Positions 16,425 through 24,782 of a DNA stretch of 64,000 nt are shown piece after piece. The stretch is taken from contig NZ_JARQWW010000002.1 of assembly GCF_029543125.1 (NCBI RefSeq), positions 496,001 to 560,000 of the forward strand, read 5' to 3'. Made by a program: the position numbers and the translations under genes. This DNA is from Caulobacter segnis (GTDB taxonomy: Bacteria; Pseudomonadota; Alphaproteobacteria; Caulobacterales; Caulobacteraceae). Every line of letters begins with the position of its first letter. Within the stretch, counting starts at the first letter, position 1. A model generated the notes under the pieces. That model was given only the letters and a program-made list of their open reading frames with translations. It searched no databases and was not told where the DNA came from.

Positions 16425-16840
16425 GCTGCTTCAGCCATCGGTCCGCGCGCGGCGGTGACCGTCATCTGGCGTCACTGTTCCGCGAGAACGCCACCGAATT
16501 CCTGAGCGGCGTGGAGGACATCGCATCGGTCTACCCGCGCGAAGCCGGGCACATGACCTCCATCGCCATGGAGCTGGCGTTGAAGAGCCATCTGCTGGCG
16601 TTCGGGGTGAGCGACGACTGGAACCGCACCCATCTTCGCCACGACTTGACCAAAGCTTTGCGCTGCGCGCGTCGGGCGGGCCTTGTCGAGCCGCCGGGCG
16701 GCATGGCGGCGGTGGCGGCGCTTTTCACCCCTTACTACACCAACCATGCCTTCAACCGCTTCCCGACCACCTTGTTCACGGCGGCGGACTGGCGGCATGC
16801 GGCCGGCGCGGTGCGCGCGGTGATCGGAGACGCGCCATGA
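16421..16840 (+). CDS. HEPN-like protein, middle gene of the cassette operon
   Basis: A 139-residue, largely helical protein. The stretch AMELALKSHLLAFGV followed by RTHLRHDLTKALRCARRAG looks like a HEPN domain: it has the ExxLK helix and then an Arg69-x4-His74 motif of the Rx4-6H type, followed by the DL seen in many HEPN proteins. HEPN proteins are often RNases or partners of nucleotidyltransferases in toxin-antitoxin and defence loci. No nucleotidyltransferase is adjacent. It overlaps both neighbours by four bases (ATGA), so the three products are probably made in fixed ratio. Assignment rests on motif and helix pattern only. Confidence 0.55.
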   Translation: MSCFSHRSARGGDRHLASLFRENATEFLSGVEDIASVYPREAGHMTSIAMELALKSHLLAFGVSDDWNRTHLRHDLTKALRCARRAGLVEPPGGMAAVAALFTPYYTNHAFNRFPTTLFTAADWRHAAGAVRAVIGDAP

Positions 16841-17301
16841 GCCGATTGCGCAGCGGCGGACCGCCCGGACCGGAGATGTCGCGGCGGACGATCCTGGCGG
16901 TCGGCTCGGCGGCCTCGGCGGCGCCGGCTTTGCCCGCCATAGGCGCCGAAGCCTGCCTTGATCTTTGCCGGCGGTATCTCGTCCTGCATGAGGAAGCCGA
17001 GTGGCTTTACGACGCCTATCCGACCTTGGAGAGCAAGGTCTGGCAGATGCTGAAGGCGGCGGGCCTCTCGATGGATCAGACGCAGCTTTTGCCGGAAGGA
17101 CGACGCCTCGAATCCATGCAGGCGCGGATTGAGGCGAACCTGGACGAGCGCAGGGCGCTGCTCGAGAAGCTGATGGATCGCGAGCCCGCTAGTACCGAGG
17201 GCGTCATGGCCTGCTTGCGGGTCGCCCGGGCGCTTATCGAGCCGGACGAGTTCCCGGAGGCCCATCGGCTGCTCAGCTGGGCTGTGCGTGGCTTGGGGTG
17301 A
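16837..17301 (+). CDS. Unknown protein with Tat-like leader, third gene of the cassette operon
   Basis: A 154-residue protein, paralogous to the first gene of the operon. It has an SRRTILAVGSAASAAPALPAIG leader near residues 15-36 that fits a Tat signal peptide (n-region SRR, hydrophobic core, AxA-like end), or possibly a structural element if the protein stays inside. The rest is helical and charged. Having two related proteins flank a HEPN-like gene is unusual, and suggests a hetero-oligomer or sensor pair. An internal ATG just before SRRTIL would remove the first 13 residues. Confidence 0.62.
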   Translation: MSRLRSGGPPGPEMSRRTILAVGSAASAAPALPAIGAEACLDLCRRYLVLHEEAEWLYDAYPTLESKVWQMLKAAGLSMDQTQLLPEGRRLESMQARIEANLDERRALLEKLMDREPASTEGVMACLRVARALIEPDEFPEAHRLLSWAVRGLG

Positions 17302-17375
17302 CGGCGTTTTGAAGTCGCCCGACGCCGCAATCCGCCGTTGGCTTCGCCCTGAAGCCAGACACTTCATTGTCGGCG

Positions 17376-17429
17376 CTCAGCACATGGTCAAGCTTGGACG
17401 AAATGCGGCTGCGCCCGATCGGTCGCCGC
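17376..17429 (-). repeat. Resident queG 3' end (right direct repeat of the cassette)
   Basis: The last 14 codons of queG plus the bases just beyond its stop. It pairs with 15479-15532 (49 of 54 identical). This copy is in frame with the full queG and encodes ATDRAQPHFVQA before the stop. The differences are mainly C/T transitions at third positions, so the two copies come from diverged queG alleles and not from a recent tandem duplication. Confidence 0.75.
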
Positions 17430-18545
17430 CAACTCGTCCAGCACATGGGGATCGGTCTCCGCCGCCTCCAGCCTGCCCCGCAGATCGGCGAAGGCGATCT
17501 CGCCCAGCAACCGCGACGCCGCCCAAACCGCCGCCCCACGCACGTCGGGAGAGGCGTCGGACAAGCGCGGCTCAATCGCCGCCATCAAGGCTGCATCGCC
17601 GCTATTGCCCATGGCGTAGAGGACGTTGCGGACAAAGCGGTCGCGGCCGATGCGCTTGACCGGGCTCTTGGAGAACAGCAGCCGGAAGGACGGATCATCC
17701 AGGGCGGACAGCGCGGCCAAAGACGGCCCCTTCAAGGCCTCGCGCGCATGCAGCTTCTGCTCGCGCGCCCGGGAGGCGAACTTGTTCCAGGGGCACACCG
17801 CCAGGCAGTCGTCACAGCCATAGATGCGGTTGCCCAGCGCCGGCCGAAATTCGTGGGGGATCGGCCCCTTGTGCTCGATGGTCAGGTACGAGATGCACCG
17901 TCGGGCATCGAGCCGGTAGGGCGCCGGGAAGGCGTTGGTCGGGCAGGCGTCCAGACAGGCGCTGCACGATCCGCACCCCGCCTGCGGAACCTCATCCGTC
18001 TCCAGCGGCAAGGTGGTCAGAACCGAGCCCAGGAACAGCCAGGAGCCGAAACCCCGCGACACCAGATTGGTGTGCTTGCCCTGCCAGCCGACGCCGGCCT
18101 TCTCCGCCAGGGGCTTCTCCATCAGGGGCGCGGTGTCCACGAACACCTTCACTTCCCCGCCGAAGGCCTGGACCATCCAACCGGCCAGCAGCTTCAGCCG
18201 CTTCTTGATGACCTCGTGATAGTCGTCTCCCCGGGCATAGACGCTGATCGCCGCGCGGGTGGGGTCCTCCAGAGCGGCCAGGGGATCGGAGTCAGGCCCG
18301 TAGTTCATGCCCAGCACCACCGCCGAGCGGGCGTCGGTCCACATGGAGGTCGGGTGGCTGCGGCGCTCCAGCGTCTCCTCCATCCAGCCCATGGTGCCGT
18401 GCAGCCCCTCGGCCACGAACTGGCTCAGCCGCTGACCCGCCAGCCACGGCTCGTCCACGGCGGCGAAACCGCAGAAGTCGAAACCGAGCTCCAGCGCCTT
18501 GGCGCGGATCAGGTCCTTGGGGTGATCAGAAGTCGAGGTCGTCAT
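17388..18545 (-). CDS. queG: Epoxyqueuosine reductase QueG
   Basis: A 385-residue cobalamin-dependent enzyme that catalyses the last step of queuosine synthesis in tRNA (epoxyqueuosine to queuosine). The catalytic-loop Asp is in FVDTAPLMEK (Asp137). Two 4Fe-4S clusters are bound by CGSCSACLDAC (Cys191, 194, 197, 201) and by CDDCLAVCPWN (Cys244, 247, 251) with an extra Cys near 217. A C-terminal HEAT-like segment ends the protein. Length and motifs are normal. Its 3' end is one copy of a 54-bp direct repeat and appears to be the insertion site of the neighbouring cassette. It overlaps the upstream GST gene by 20 bases. Confidence 0.95.
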   Translation of the reverse strand: MTTSTSDHPKDLIRAKALELGFDFCGFAAVDEPWLAGQRLSQFVAEGLHGTMGWMEETLERRSHPTSMWTDARSAVVLGMNYGPDSDPLAALEDPTRAAISVYARGDDYHEVIKKRLKLLAGWMVQAFGGEVKVFVDTAPLMEKPLAEKAGVGWQGKHTNLVSRGFGSWLFLGSVLTTLPLETDEVPQAGCGSCSACLDACPTNAFPAPYRLDARRCISYLTIEHKGPIPHEFRPALGNRIYGCDDCLAVCPWNKFASRAREQKLHAREALKGPSLAALSALDDPSFRLLFSKSPVKRIGRDRFVRNVLYAMGNSGDAALMAAIEPRLSDASPDVRGAAVWAASRLLGEIAFADLRGRLEAAETDPHVLDELAATDRAQPHFVQA

Positions 18546-19212
18546 AGTGGCCGGCGGGAGCGAGCCCGGGCCAACGATCAGCGAGGATCGGCCTGAAGGA
18601 CGGCCTGGACTTGATCTTCATGTACCACGTCTTGGCGGCCGGGAAGTCACGCCACGGCACATCCCCGAAGTAGTCGATCACCGAGATGTGCGCCGCCGCG
18701 GCGATGTCCGCCAGGGACATCCGCTTGCCCGCCAGCCAGTCGCGCAGCTGAAGCAGCCCCTCGATATAGAGCAGGTGCTCGCGCAGGGCCTCGCGCCCGC
18801 GGCGCAGATTGGCCAGCTCCGGCGCGCCCAGGCGCAGCAGCCGCTTCTCCATCTTTTCGTGGAGCAGCAGGCCGTTGACCTCGAAGTCGAACTTGCGGTC
18901 GAACCATTGCAGCAGGCGGCGGGCCTCGGCGCGCTCGGCAGGGTCCGGCGCCAGCAGCGCCGGCTCCGGATGCTGCTCCTCCAGGTGGCCCAGGATCGCG
19001 CGAGCCTCGCACAGCACCAGCTTCTCCGGGGCCTTGTTCTCCACCAGCACGGGGGTCAGGCCCGACGGGTTGAGCTTCAGGAACTCCGCCGGCCGCTCCC
19101 AATAGCGCACCTGCACGTCGGTGAACGGCAGGCGCTTCTCGCCCAGCAGGACGCGCACCTGGCGCGAGGCCGGATCGAGCGGAAAGTGGTGGAGGATGCG
19201 TTCGACGCTCAT
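18526..19212 (-). CDS. Glutathione S-transferase family protein
   Basis: A 228-residue protein with an N-terminal thioredoxin-fold domain (ILHHFPLDPASRQVRVLLGEK, then LNPSGLTPVLV with the cis-Pro and LCEARAILGHLEE with the glutathione Glu/Ala pair). A helical C-terminal domain carries LADIAAAAHISVIDYFGDVPW. It likely conjugates or reduces electrophiles in the cytoplasm. The start at 19212 (MSVERILHHFPL) gives a standard N-terminus; the frame stays open far upstream but with no conserved residues. It overlaps queG by 20 bases, so the pair is one operon. Confidence 0.92.
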   Translation of the reverse strand: MSVERILHHFPLDPASRQVRVLLGEKRLPFTDVQVRYWERPAEFLKLNPSGLTPVLVENKAPEKLVLCEARAILGHLEEQHPEPALLAPDPAERAEARRLLQWFDRKFDFEVNGLLLHEKMEKRLLRLGAPELANLRRGREALREHLLYIEGLLQLRDWLAGKRMSLADIAAAAHISVIDYFGDVPWRDFPAAKTWYMKIKSRPSFRPILADRWPGLAPAGHYDDLDF

Positions 19213-19461
19213 GCTGAGGTCTGGAAGGCCTTTGTGCGGGATAGGTTCAGGCGCTGACGCCAGCAAGGCGCGCAACCCGTTAAGGTCCCGTTTACTGAAC
19301 GCCGTTCTGACAGCCAATGTCGCGGGATGACGGCAATGCGCCTGCCCGGCGCCTAATTCAAGGCGCCAAGACACGACAGCGCTGTCATTTGCCTCTTCTC
19401 CCCAGAAAACACGGTGATAAGGTGCCGTCAAAGGCGCGGAACAGCGCCAGGGGAGGACGAA

Positions 19462-20766
19462 ATGACGCCTGCTGAACTCAGCGTGGCCTTTTTCCTGCAG
19501 ATGGCGATCATCATCGCGGCCTGCCGCGGTGTCGGCTGGCTGGCGCAGAAGTATTTCGGCCAGCCGCAGGTGGTGGGCGAAATGATCGCCGGTGTGATCC
19601 TCGGCCCGTCCCTGTTCGGCCTGTTCGCGCCCGATCTGCAGGCGATGCTGTTCCCCAAGGAATCCAAGGCCATCCTGTTCGTCGGGGCCCAGATGGGCGT
19701 CGGCCTCTACATGTTCCTGGTCGGCCTCGGCTTCCAGAGCGAGCACTTCCGCTCGAACGCCAAGAGCGCGGCGGCGGTCTCACTGTCCGGCATGGCGGCG
19801 CCCTTCCTGGTCGCCGTCGCCATGGCCCCCTGGCTGCTGAGCCACGGCCTGTTCGGCAAGGGCATCGACGCCTTCCAGGCCACCCTGTTCATGGGCGCGG
19901 CGATCTCGATCACCGCCTTCCCCATGCTGGCGCGCATCATCCATGAACGCGGGATCAGCGGCACGCCGTTGGGCACCCTGTCCCTGTCCGCCGGCGCCAT
20001 CGACGACGCCGGCGCCTGGATCGTGCTGGCCATCGTCCTGGCCTCCTTCGGCGACGGCCCGATGGTGGCGGTCAAGGCCATCGCCGGCGGGGGCGCCTTC
20101 GCCGTGTTCATGCTGACCTTCGGGCCGAAGCTTCTGGCGCCCCTGGGCCGAATGGCAGAGCGCGAGGGCAAGGTCGGACCCGGCCTGCTGGGCGTGTGCC
20201 TGCTGCTCTTCATGCTGTGCGCCTGGGCCATGGACGCGGTGGGCATCCACGCGGTTTTCGGCGGCTTCATCCTGGGCACGGTCATGCCGCGCGGCGTGCT
20301 GTCCAGTGAACTGAAGCGTCAGCTGGAGCCCTTCGCGGTGGTCGTGCTGCTGCCGATGTTCTTCACCTTCTCTGGCCTCAACACCCAGCTGAGCATGGTC
20401 AACAATATCGGCCTGCTGGCGGCCACGATCGCCATCCTCGCCGGCTCGATCCTGGCCAAGGGCGGAGCCTGCTGGGCCGCCGCGCGGCTGACGGGGCAGG
20501 ACAATCCCACGGCGCTCGGCATCGGGGCCCTGATGAACGCGCGGGGGCTGATGGAGCTGATCATCATCAATATCGGACTCCAGCGCGGAATCATCGGGCC
20601 GGCCCTCTTCTCCATGCTGGTGCTTATGGCCATCATCACCACCCTGATGGCCTCGCCTTTGTTCGAGCTGGTCTATGGGCGTACGGCGCGCAAGCGCGGC
20701 GAACTGGGCGAGCTCGACGAAAGCGAGGATCCCCTCGCCTTCGCAGAGCGCACCAGCCAAGCCTAG
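19462..20766 (+). CDS. CPA2-type cation:proton antiporter
   Basis: A 434-residue integral membrane protein with about 12-13 helices. Family marks include QPQVVGEMIAGVILGPSLFG near residue 33, LVGLGFQ and a central SAGAIDDAGAWIVLA block near residue 178, where the Asp-Asp pair is the ion-binding site of CPA2/Kef-type exchangers. GALMNARGLMELIIINIGL is near residue 355. There is no C-terminal TrkA-N domain, so it is the short form. It exchanges Na+ or K+ for H+. A GGGGAGGACGAA ribosome site precedes the ATG. It converges on a CDF gene with a 4-bp overlap. Confidence 0.9.
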   Translation: MTPAELSVAFFLQMAIIIAACRGVGWLAQKYFGQPQVVGEMIAGVILGPSLFGLFAPDLQAMLFPKESKAILFVGAQMGVGLYMFLVGLGFQSEHFRSNAKSAAAVSLSGMAAPFLVAVAMAPWLLSHGLFGKGIDAFQATLFMGAAISITAFPMLARIIHERGISGTPLGTLSLSAGAIDDAGAWIVLAIVLASFGDGPMVAVKAIAGGGAFAVFMLTFGPKLLAPLGRMAEREGKVGPGLLGVCLLLFMLCAWAMDAVGIHAVFGGFILGTVMPRGVLSSELKRQLEPFAVVVLLPMFFTFSGLNTQLSMVNNIGLLAATIAILAGSILAKGGACWAAARLTGQDNPTALGIGALMNARGLMELIIINIGLQRGIIGPALFSMLVLMAIITTLMASPLFELVYGRTARKRGELGELDESEDPLAFAERTSQA

Positions 20767-21686
20767 CCGTCGCTGAACACGCCGCCGTGCGTTTCGGCCC
20801 GCCCGCGCGGGTCGGCGTGCAGCAGGATGTCGGCGGCGGGGAAGGCCTCCAGAACCCGACGCTCCGCCGCCACGACGACGGCGTGAGCGGCCTCCAGCGT
20901 CTGGCCCGGATCAAGATCCAGGTGGGCCTGGATATGGATGTAAGGCCCGGATTCGCGGGTGCGCAGCTGATGCACGCCGCGCACCCGGGGATCGGCCGCC
21001 ATCAGTTTCAGGACCCGGTCGCGGTCCTGGTCCGAGAGCTCCCGGTCCATCAGCTGATCGGCCGCGCCCCGCAAGACGCCGATCGCGCCCCAGACCAGCC
21101 ACGCCGCCACGATCAGGCCCGCCGCGGCGTCGATCCACACGACGCCGGTCAGGGCTGTCGCTCCCAGCCCGACAATCACCACCCCGTTCGACGCCAGATC
21201 GGCGGCGTAGTGGGCGCGATCACCCTCCACGGCGATGGAGCCGGCCTTTTTCAGGGCGCGCGACTGGACGGCGATCAGGCCGCCGGTGACGATCACCGAA
21301 GCGATCATCACCAAAATGCTCCAGGCGTCGATGCTCACCGGCGCAGGGTGAAGCAGGCGGCCCACGGCCTCCCGGCCGATCAAGGCGCCGGAGGCGAAGA
21401 CCAACCCCGCCTGCATCAGACCGGCGAAGGCTTCCGCCTTGCCGTGGCCGAAGCGGTGCTCCGCGTCAGGCGGCGCGGCGGCGTAGCGGACGGCGAAGAG
21501 CGTGACCAGGGAGGCGACCAGATCCAGCCCGGAATCCGCCAGGGAGGCGAGGATGGCCACCGACCCGCTGGACAGAAAGGCCGCCCCCTTGAGCAGGATC
21601 AGCAGCGCCGCGGCGGCCGTCGACAACAGGGTGATGCGCCGGGTGACCGCCGCCTTTTCGCTCAGGGACAGGGGCGTTGGGGTCAT
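20763..21686 (-). CDS. Cation diffusion facilitator (FieF/CzcD-type) metal exporter
   Basis: A 307-residue inner-membrane protein. The first metal site is formed by SLADSGLDLVASLV in helix II and by HYAADLASNGVVIVG in helix V (HxxxD), the tetrahedral site of Zn2+/Fe2+ exporters. The C-terminal cytoplasmic domain (PRVRGVHQLRTRESGPYIHIQAHLDLDP) is the ferredoxin-like metal sensor. Likely role: export of Fe2+ or Zn2+ driven by H+. The ATG at 21686 is preferred to a TTG four codons upstream. Confidence 0.92.
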   Translation of the reverse strand: MTPTPLSLSEKAAVTRRITLLSTAAAALLILLKGAAFLSSGSVAILASLADSGLDLVASLVTLFAVRYAAAPPDAEHRFGHGKAEAFAGLMQAGLVFASGALIGREAVGRLLHPAPVSIDAWSILVMIASVIVTGGLIAVQSRALKKAGSIAVEGDRAHYAADLASNGVVIVGLGATALTGVVWIDAAAGLIVAAWLVWGAIGVLRGAADQLMDRELSDQDRDRVLKLMAADPRVRGVHQLRTRESGPYIHIQAHLDLDPGQTLEAAHAVVVAAERRVLEAFPAADILLHADPRGRAETHGGVFSDG

Positions 21687-21851
21687 GAAGGCGCTCAATC
21701 CCTTGCATTCTCACGGTTCGTTGAACCGCGCGCGACGAAATTATCCACAAGTCAACGTGGAAACGGCGCCGACGGGGGCTTATCCTAGCAACAAGCGGCA
21801 AACGCATAAAATCTAAGCCGCGATATCGTCGATACGCCCAAGGAAGCAACA

Positions 21852-22133
21852 ATGTTGAAGATCCTAGCCCCCGCCGCCATGCTTGCCTGCGTGGCCGGCG
21901 CCGCAATCGCCGCCCCGAACACCGCCGTGGTGAAGTTCGGCGACCTCAACCCCTCCGACCCCGCGACCGCACGCGTGCTCCAGAGCCGCATCCAGGCGGC
22001 GGCGCTGAAAGCCTGCGGCGCCGACGAGGCCAGCCTGCGCGTGGTGAAACGCTCGGCCCAGCGCAGCGACTGCTACAAGCAGGCTGTCGAGCAGACCCGC
22101 GCCGCCGTCGGCCGTCAGCTGGCTGCCAACTAG
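21852..22133 (+). CDS. UrcA family exported protein
   Basis: A 93-residue protein with a Sec signal (MLACVAGAAIAAP). The mature part has the UrcA pattern: a VKFGDLNPSDPATARVLQSRIQAAALKACG segment with a later Cys (DCYKQAV) that can pair with the first. UrcA proteins are small periplasmic proteins common in Caulobacterales and Sphingomonadales, with no known activity. It is preceded by AAGGAAGCAACA as ribosome site. Confidence 0.85.
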   Translation: MLKILAPAAMLACVAGAAIAAPNTAVVKFGDLNPSDPATARVLQSRIQAAALKACGADEASLRVVKRSAQRSDCYKQAVEQTRAAVGRQLAAN

Positions 22134-22139
22134 TACCGC

Positions 22140-24434
22140 TTAGGGGGCGGCGCTGCGGTTCCAGCCCAGCGCCCCCTCCCCGCGCAGCGTGCGCATGAAG
22201 AAGTCGAACTGGCGCCGCTGGACGTAGGGGATCGGCCCCGTCGAACGGCCCACCGCGTGGCCCTCGCCAGGGACCATCAGCAGCTCGAAATCCTTGTCCG
22301 CCTTGATCAGGGCGTTGACCACCTGAAGCGTCGAGGCCGGATCGACGTTTGAATCCTGCTCACCGACGATCAGCAGCACCTCGCCCTGCAGCTTGTGGGC
22401 GTTGTCGACGCCGGAGGCGCGGGCGTAGCTGCCGTCCACCGGCCAGCCCATCCACTGCTCATTCCAGCTGATCTTGTCCATGCGGTTGTCGTAGCAGCCG
22501 GCATAGGCCACGGCCGCCTTGTAGAATTCCGGATGGAAGATCAGCGCACCGAAGGCGCTCTGACCGCCGGCCGAGGCGCCATAGATGCCCACGCGGCTGA
22601 TGTCATAGGCCGGATCGCGCGCCGCCAGGGCCTTGTGCCACAAGATGCGGTCGGGAAATCCGCTGTCGCCCAGGTTCTTCCAGGCCACGTCATGGAAGGC
22701 CTTCGAGCGGTTCAAGGTGCCCATGCCGTCCATCTGCACGACGATGAAGCCCAGATCGGCCTGCGACTGCATGCCGATCACCTTGTCCCCGCCGGAGTGG
22801 TAGCCGAAGGGCCAGAAGGTCTTGGGAACGAAGCTGTCGTGCGGCCCGGCATAGATGTTCTCGATCACCGGATAGCGCTTGGCCGGATCGTAGTCCTTGG
22901 GCCGCACCACCAGGCCCCAGATGTCGGTCTTGCCGTCGCGCCCCTTGGCCTTGAACACCTCCGGCGCCTTCCAGCCGGCGGCCTTCAGCTCGGTGATGTC
23001 GCCGGTCTCGATCCGCGCCACCAAGCTGCCGTCGGCGCGGCGCAGCTCGGAGATGTTGGGCTGGTCCGTCCGCGAATAGGTGTCCAAGTAGAAGTTCATG
23101 TCTGCCGAGAACGCCACGTCGTGCCAGGCGTCGGCGGTGGTCAGGGGCGTCAGATTCCGGCCGTCGAAATCGACCCGATAGACATGCTGCAGATAGGGGT
23201 CCTCGCCCGGCCGCATGCCGCTGGCCGCGAACCAGATGCGGCGCTTGTCCTCGTCCACCTTGAGGACCTTGCGGACGATCCATTCGCCCTTGGTGATCTG
23301 GGTCTTCACCCGGCCGCTGCGGCCGTCATAGAGATAGAGGTGGTTCCACCCGTCACGCTCGGACATCCAGACCACTTCGCGGCCGTCCGCACCGATATCC
23401 TGGCGGAAGGTGCGGCCCATGTTGATGAAGGTCTTGGACCGCTCGTCGATGACCGCGCGGGCCGCGCCGGTGGCGGCGTCGACCTCGATCAGCTTCAGGG
23501 CCTGATGGCCGCGCTGGTCGTACTCGAAGGACACCGTGCGGCTGTCCTTGCGCCAGGCCAGGCGCGACATGGAATAGGGGTTGGGGAACAGGTCCTCGGC
23601 CACGCCGATCTGCTTGCCCGCCGTCACGTCGAACAGCACCGGCCGCTCGATGTCCACCGCGTCGCCCGGCTTGGGATAGAGCTGAGTCTGCAGCTTGGGC
23701 TGCACCTGATCGCCGGGCGATGTCTCCACCCGAAGCACTTCACGGCTATAGCCGGGACGCACGCGATAGACCGCCAGCTTCGACGAATCCGGCGACCAGG
23801 CGATGGTCTCGGGATCGTAGAAGTCGCCCGGCGAACCGTCGGTGCTGAGCACCTTCACCACTCCGTCGGGCAGGCTGCGGACAGCCAGGTTGTCGCCCTG
23901 GACGAAGGCCTCGAAACGGCCGTCGGGCGAGCGTTTGGGCGTATTGTCGGCGGGCACGGACAGATCGCGCACGACACCGAAGCCGCGCGGGCGGGTCTTG
24001 CGCGGCGGGGCCTTGCCGCACTCGTAAGCCGTCAAGGTGCAGGTCCAGCGCCCCTCGCCGGACGTGAAGGCGATGGCCTGCCCGTCCTTCTCGTAGGTGA
24101 AGCTGTCGAAGGGCAGGCGCAGGGCGGTCAGCTCCTGACCCATGGCCTTGGACAGGCCCGCCGCCAGCTTCGCCTGATCGAAGGCCGGCGTCTTGGCGCC
24201 GCTGACCGGGTCATAGAGAACGAAGTTGAAGCCGCCCGGCACGGTCTTGCGATAGAGAAACTTCGACTGCGCCTCCGCCCAGGTCGCCGGATCGGCCACG
24301 TCGCGGGTCAGATACATCCAGCGCTCGCGAAGCGTCACCGAGGCCTCGACCGCCGCCTTGCTCGCCGCCAGGGCGGGAACACCCGCACAGAACCAAGCGG
24401 CGGCGATCAACGCCGCACCCCGACTGAAAGTCAT
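22140..24434 (-). CDS. S9 family peptidase (DPP-IV-like), exported
   Basis: A 764-residue protein with a signal peptide ([20 protein letters not shown]). Residues 120-510 form an eight-bladed propeller of DPP-IV type ([58 protein letters not shown]). The C-terminal prolyl-oligopeptidase domain carries the nucleophile in [16 protein letters not shown] and the catalytic His in PGEGHAVGR. It cleaves X-Pro/X-Ala dipeptides in the periplasm. The start at 24434 fits the signal peptide; an earlier in-frame start adds seven residues. A 12-bp palindrome sits 24 bp upstream. Confidence 0.93.
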   Translation of the reverse strand: MTFSRGAALIAAAWFCAGVPALAASKAAVEASVTLRERWMYLTRDVADPATWAEAQSKFLYRKTVPGGFNFVLYDPVSGAKTPAFDQAKLAAGLSKAMGQELTALRLPFDSFTYEKDGQAIAFTSGEGRWTCTLTAYECGKAPPRKTRPRGFGVVRDLSVPADNTPKRSPDGRFEAFVQGDNLAVRSLPDGVVKVLSTDGSPGDFYDPETIAWSPDSSKLAVYRVRPGYSREVLRVETSPGDQVQPKLQTQLYPKPGDAVDIERPVLFDVTAGKQIGVAEDLFPNPYSMSRLAWRKDSRTVSFEYDQRGHQALKLIEVDAATGAARAVIDERSKTFINMGRTFRQDIGADGREVVWMSERDGWNHLYLYDGRSGRVKTQITKGEWIVRKVLKVDEDKRRIWFAASGMRPGEDPYLQHVYRVDFDGRNLTPLTTADAWHDVAFSADMNFYLDTYSRTDQPNISELRRADGSLVARIETGDITELKAAGWKAPEVFKAKGRDGKTDIWGLVVRPKDYDPAKRYPVIENIYAGPHDSFVPKTFWPFGYHSGGDKVIGMQSQADLGFIVVQMDGMGTLNRSKAFHDVAWKNLGDSGFPDRILWHKALAARDPAYDISRVGIYGASAGGQSAFGALIFHPEFYKAAVAYAGCYDNRMDKISWNEQWMGWPVDGSYARASGVDNAHKLQGEVLLIVGEQDSNVDPASTLQVVNALIKADKDFELLMVPGEGHAVGRSTGPIPYVQRRQFDFFMRTLRGEGALGWNRSAAP

Positions 24435-24457
24435 GACGCGCCCCACTACGACCAAAT

Positions 24458-24469
24458 ATCGTATACGAT
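24458..24469. promoter_or_regulatory. Palindrome ATCGTATACGAT upstream of the S9 peptidase gene
   Basis: A perfect 12-bp palindrome 24 bases before the peptidase start codon. The core GTATAC with symmetric flanks is the type recognised by GntR-family regulators. It lies in the promoter region, so repression of the peptidase gene is plausible. Confidence 0.5.
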
Positions 24470-24620
24470 CCTAAGCGTGTAGAGCCGCGATGCAAGCCGG
24501 CTTTCAAGGACGCCGGTTCGTCCAAGTCTTGTTGATCAAGCGCAAGGCGCCGCGTGCCTGATCGGAGGAAGTTGCGCCCGCGAACGGCGATGGACGCCGC
24601 CCGCACGGAGGGACTATCCG

Positions 24621-24782
24621 ATGATTGCTCAGACCGCTCCCCAGACCCCGACCCTCGAAACCGTCGTCGAGGCCCCGCACGCCGCCCGCGTCGGCGTGAA
24701 GGATGCTGGCCATAACGTCACCACCGCCATGGGCGAAGCCGTGGACGGCCGCATCGCCGACCTGACCGACGGCGACGCCTAA
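24621..24782 (+). CDS. Small ORF, 53-residue acidic protein
   Basis: A 53-codon ORF with a good ribosome site (CGGAGGGAC, 7 bases before ATG). The product is mostly polar, with a Gln/Thr/Pro-rich N-terminus (MIAQTAPQTPTLETVVEAPH) and an acidic end (DGRIADLTDGDA). It has no signal peptide or membrane helix. Codon use (nearly all G/C third positions) is that of a real gene. Its stop overlaps the stop of the convergent citrate synthase gene. Function unknown. Confidence 0.6.
   Translation: MIAQTAPQTPTLETVVEAPHAARVGVKDAGHNVTTAMGEAVDGRIADLTDGDA

Larger units (their letters stand above)
15479..17429. mobile_element. Accessory cassette bounded by 54-bp direct repeats in the queG 3' end
   Basis: Two near-identical copies of the queG terminus bracket about 1.95 kb. 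Inside are an XRE regulator and a divergent three-gene operon, with AT-rich palindromic DNA between them. There is no recombinase inside. The structure fits a small integrated cargo element, or a remnant that lost its integrase; it could also come from recombination between repeats. The direct repeats are seen, while mobility is inferred. Confidence 0.5.
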
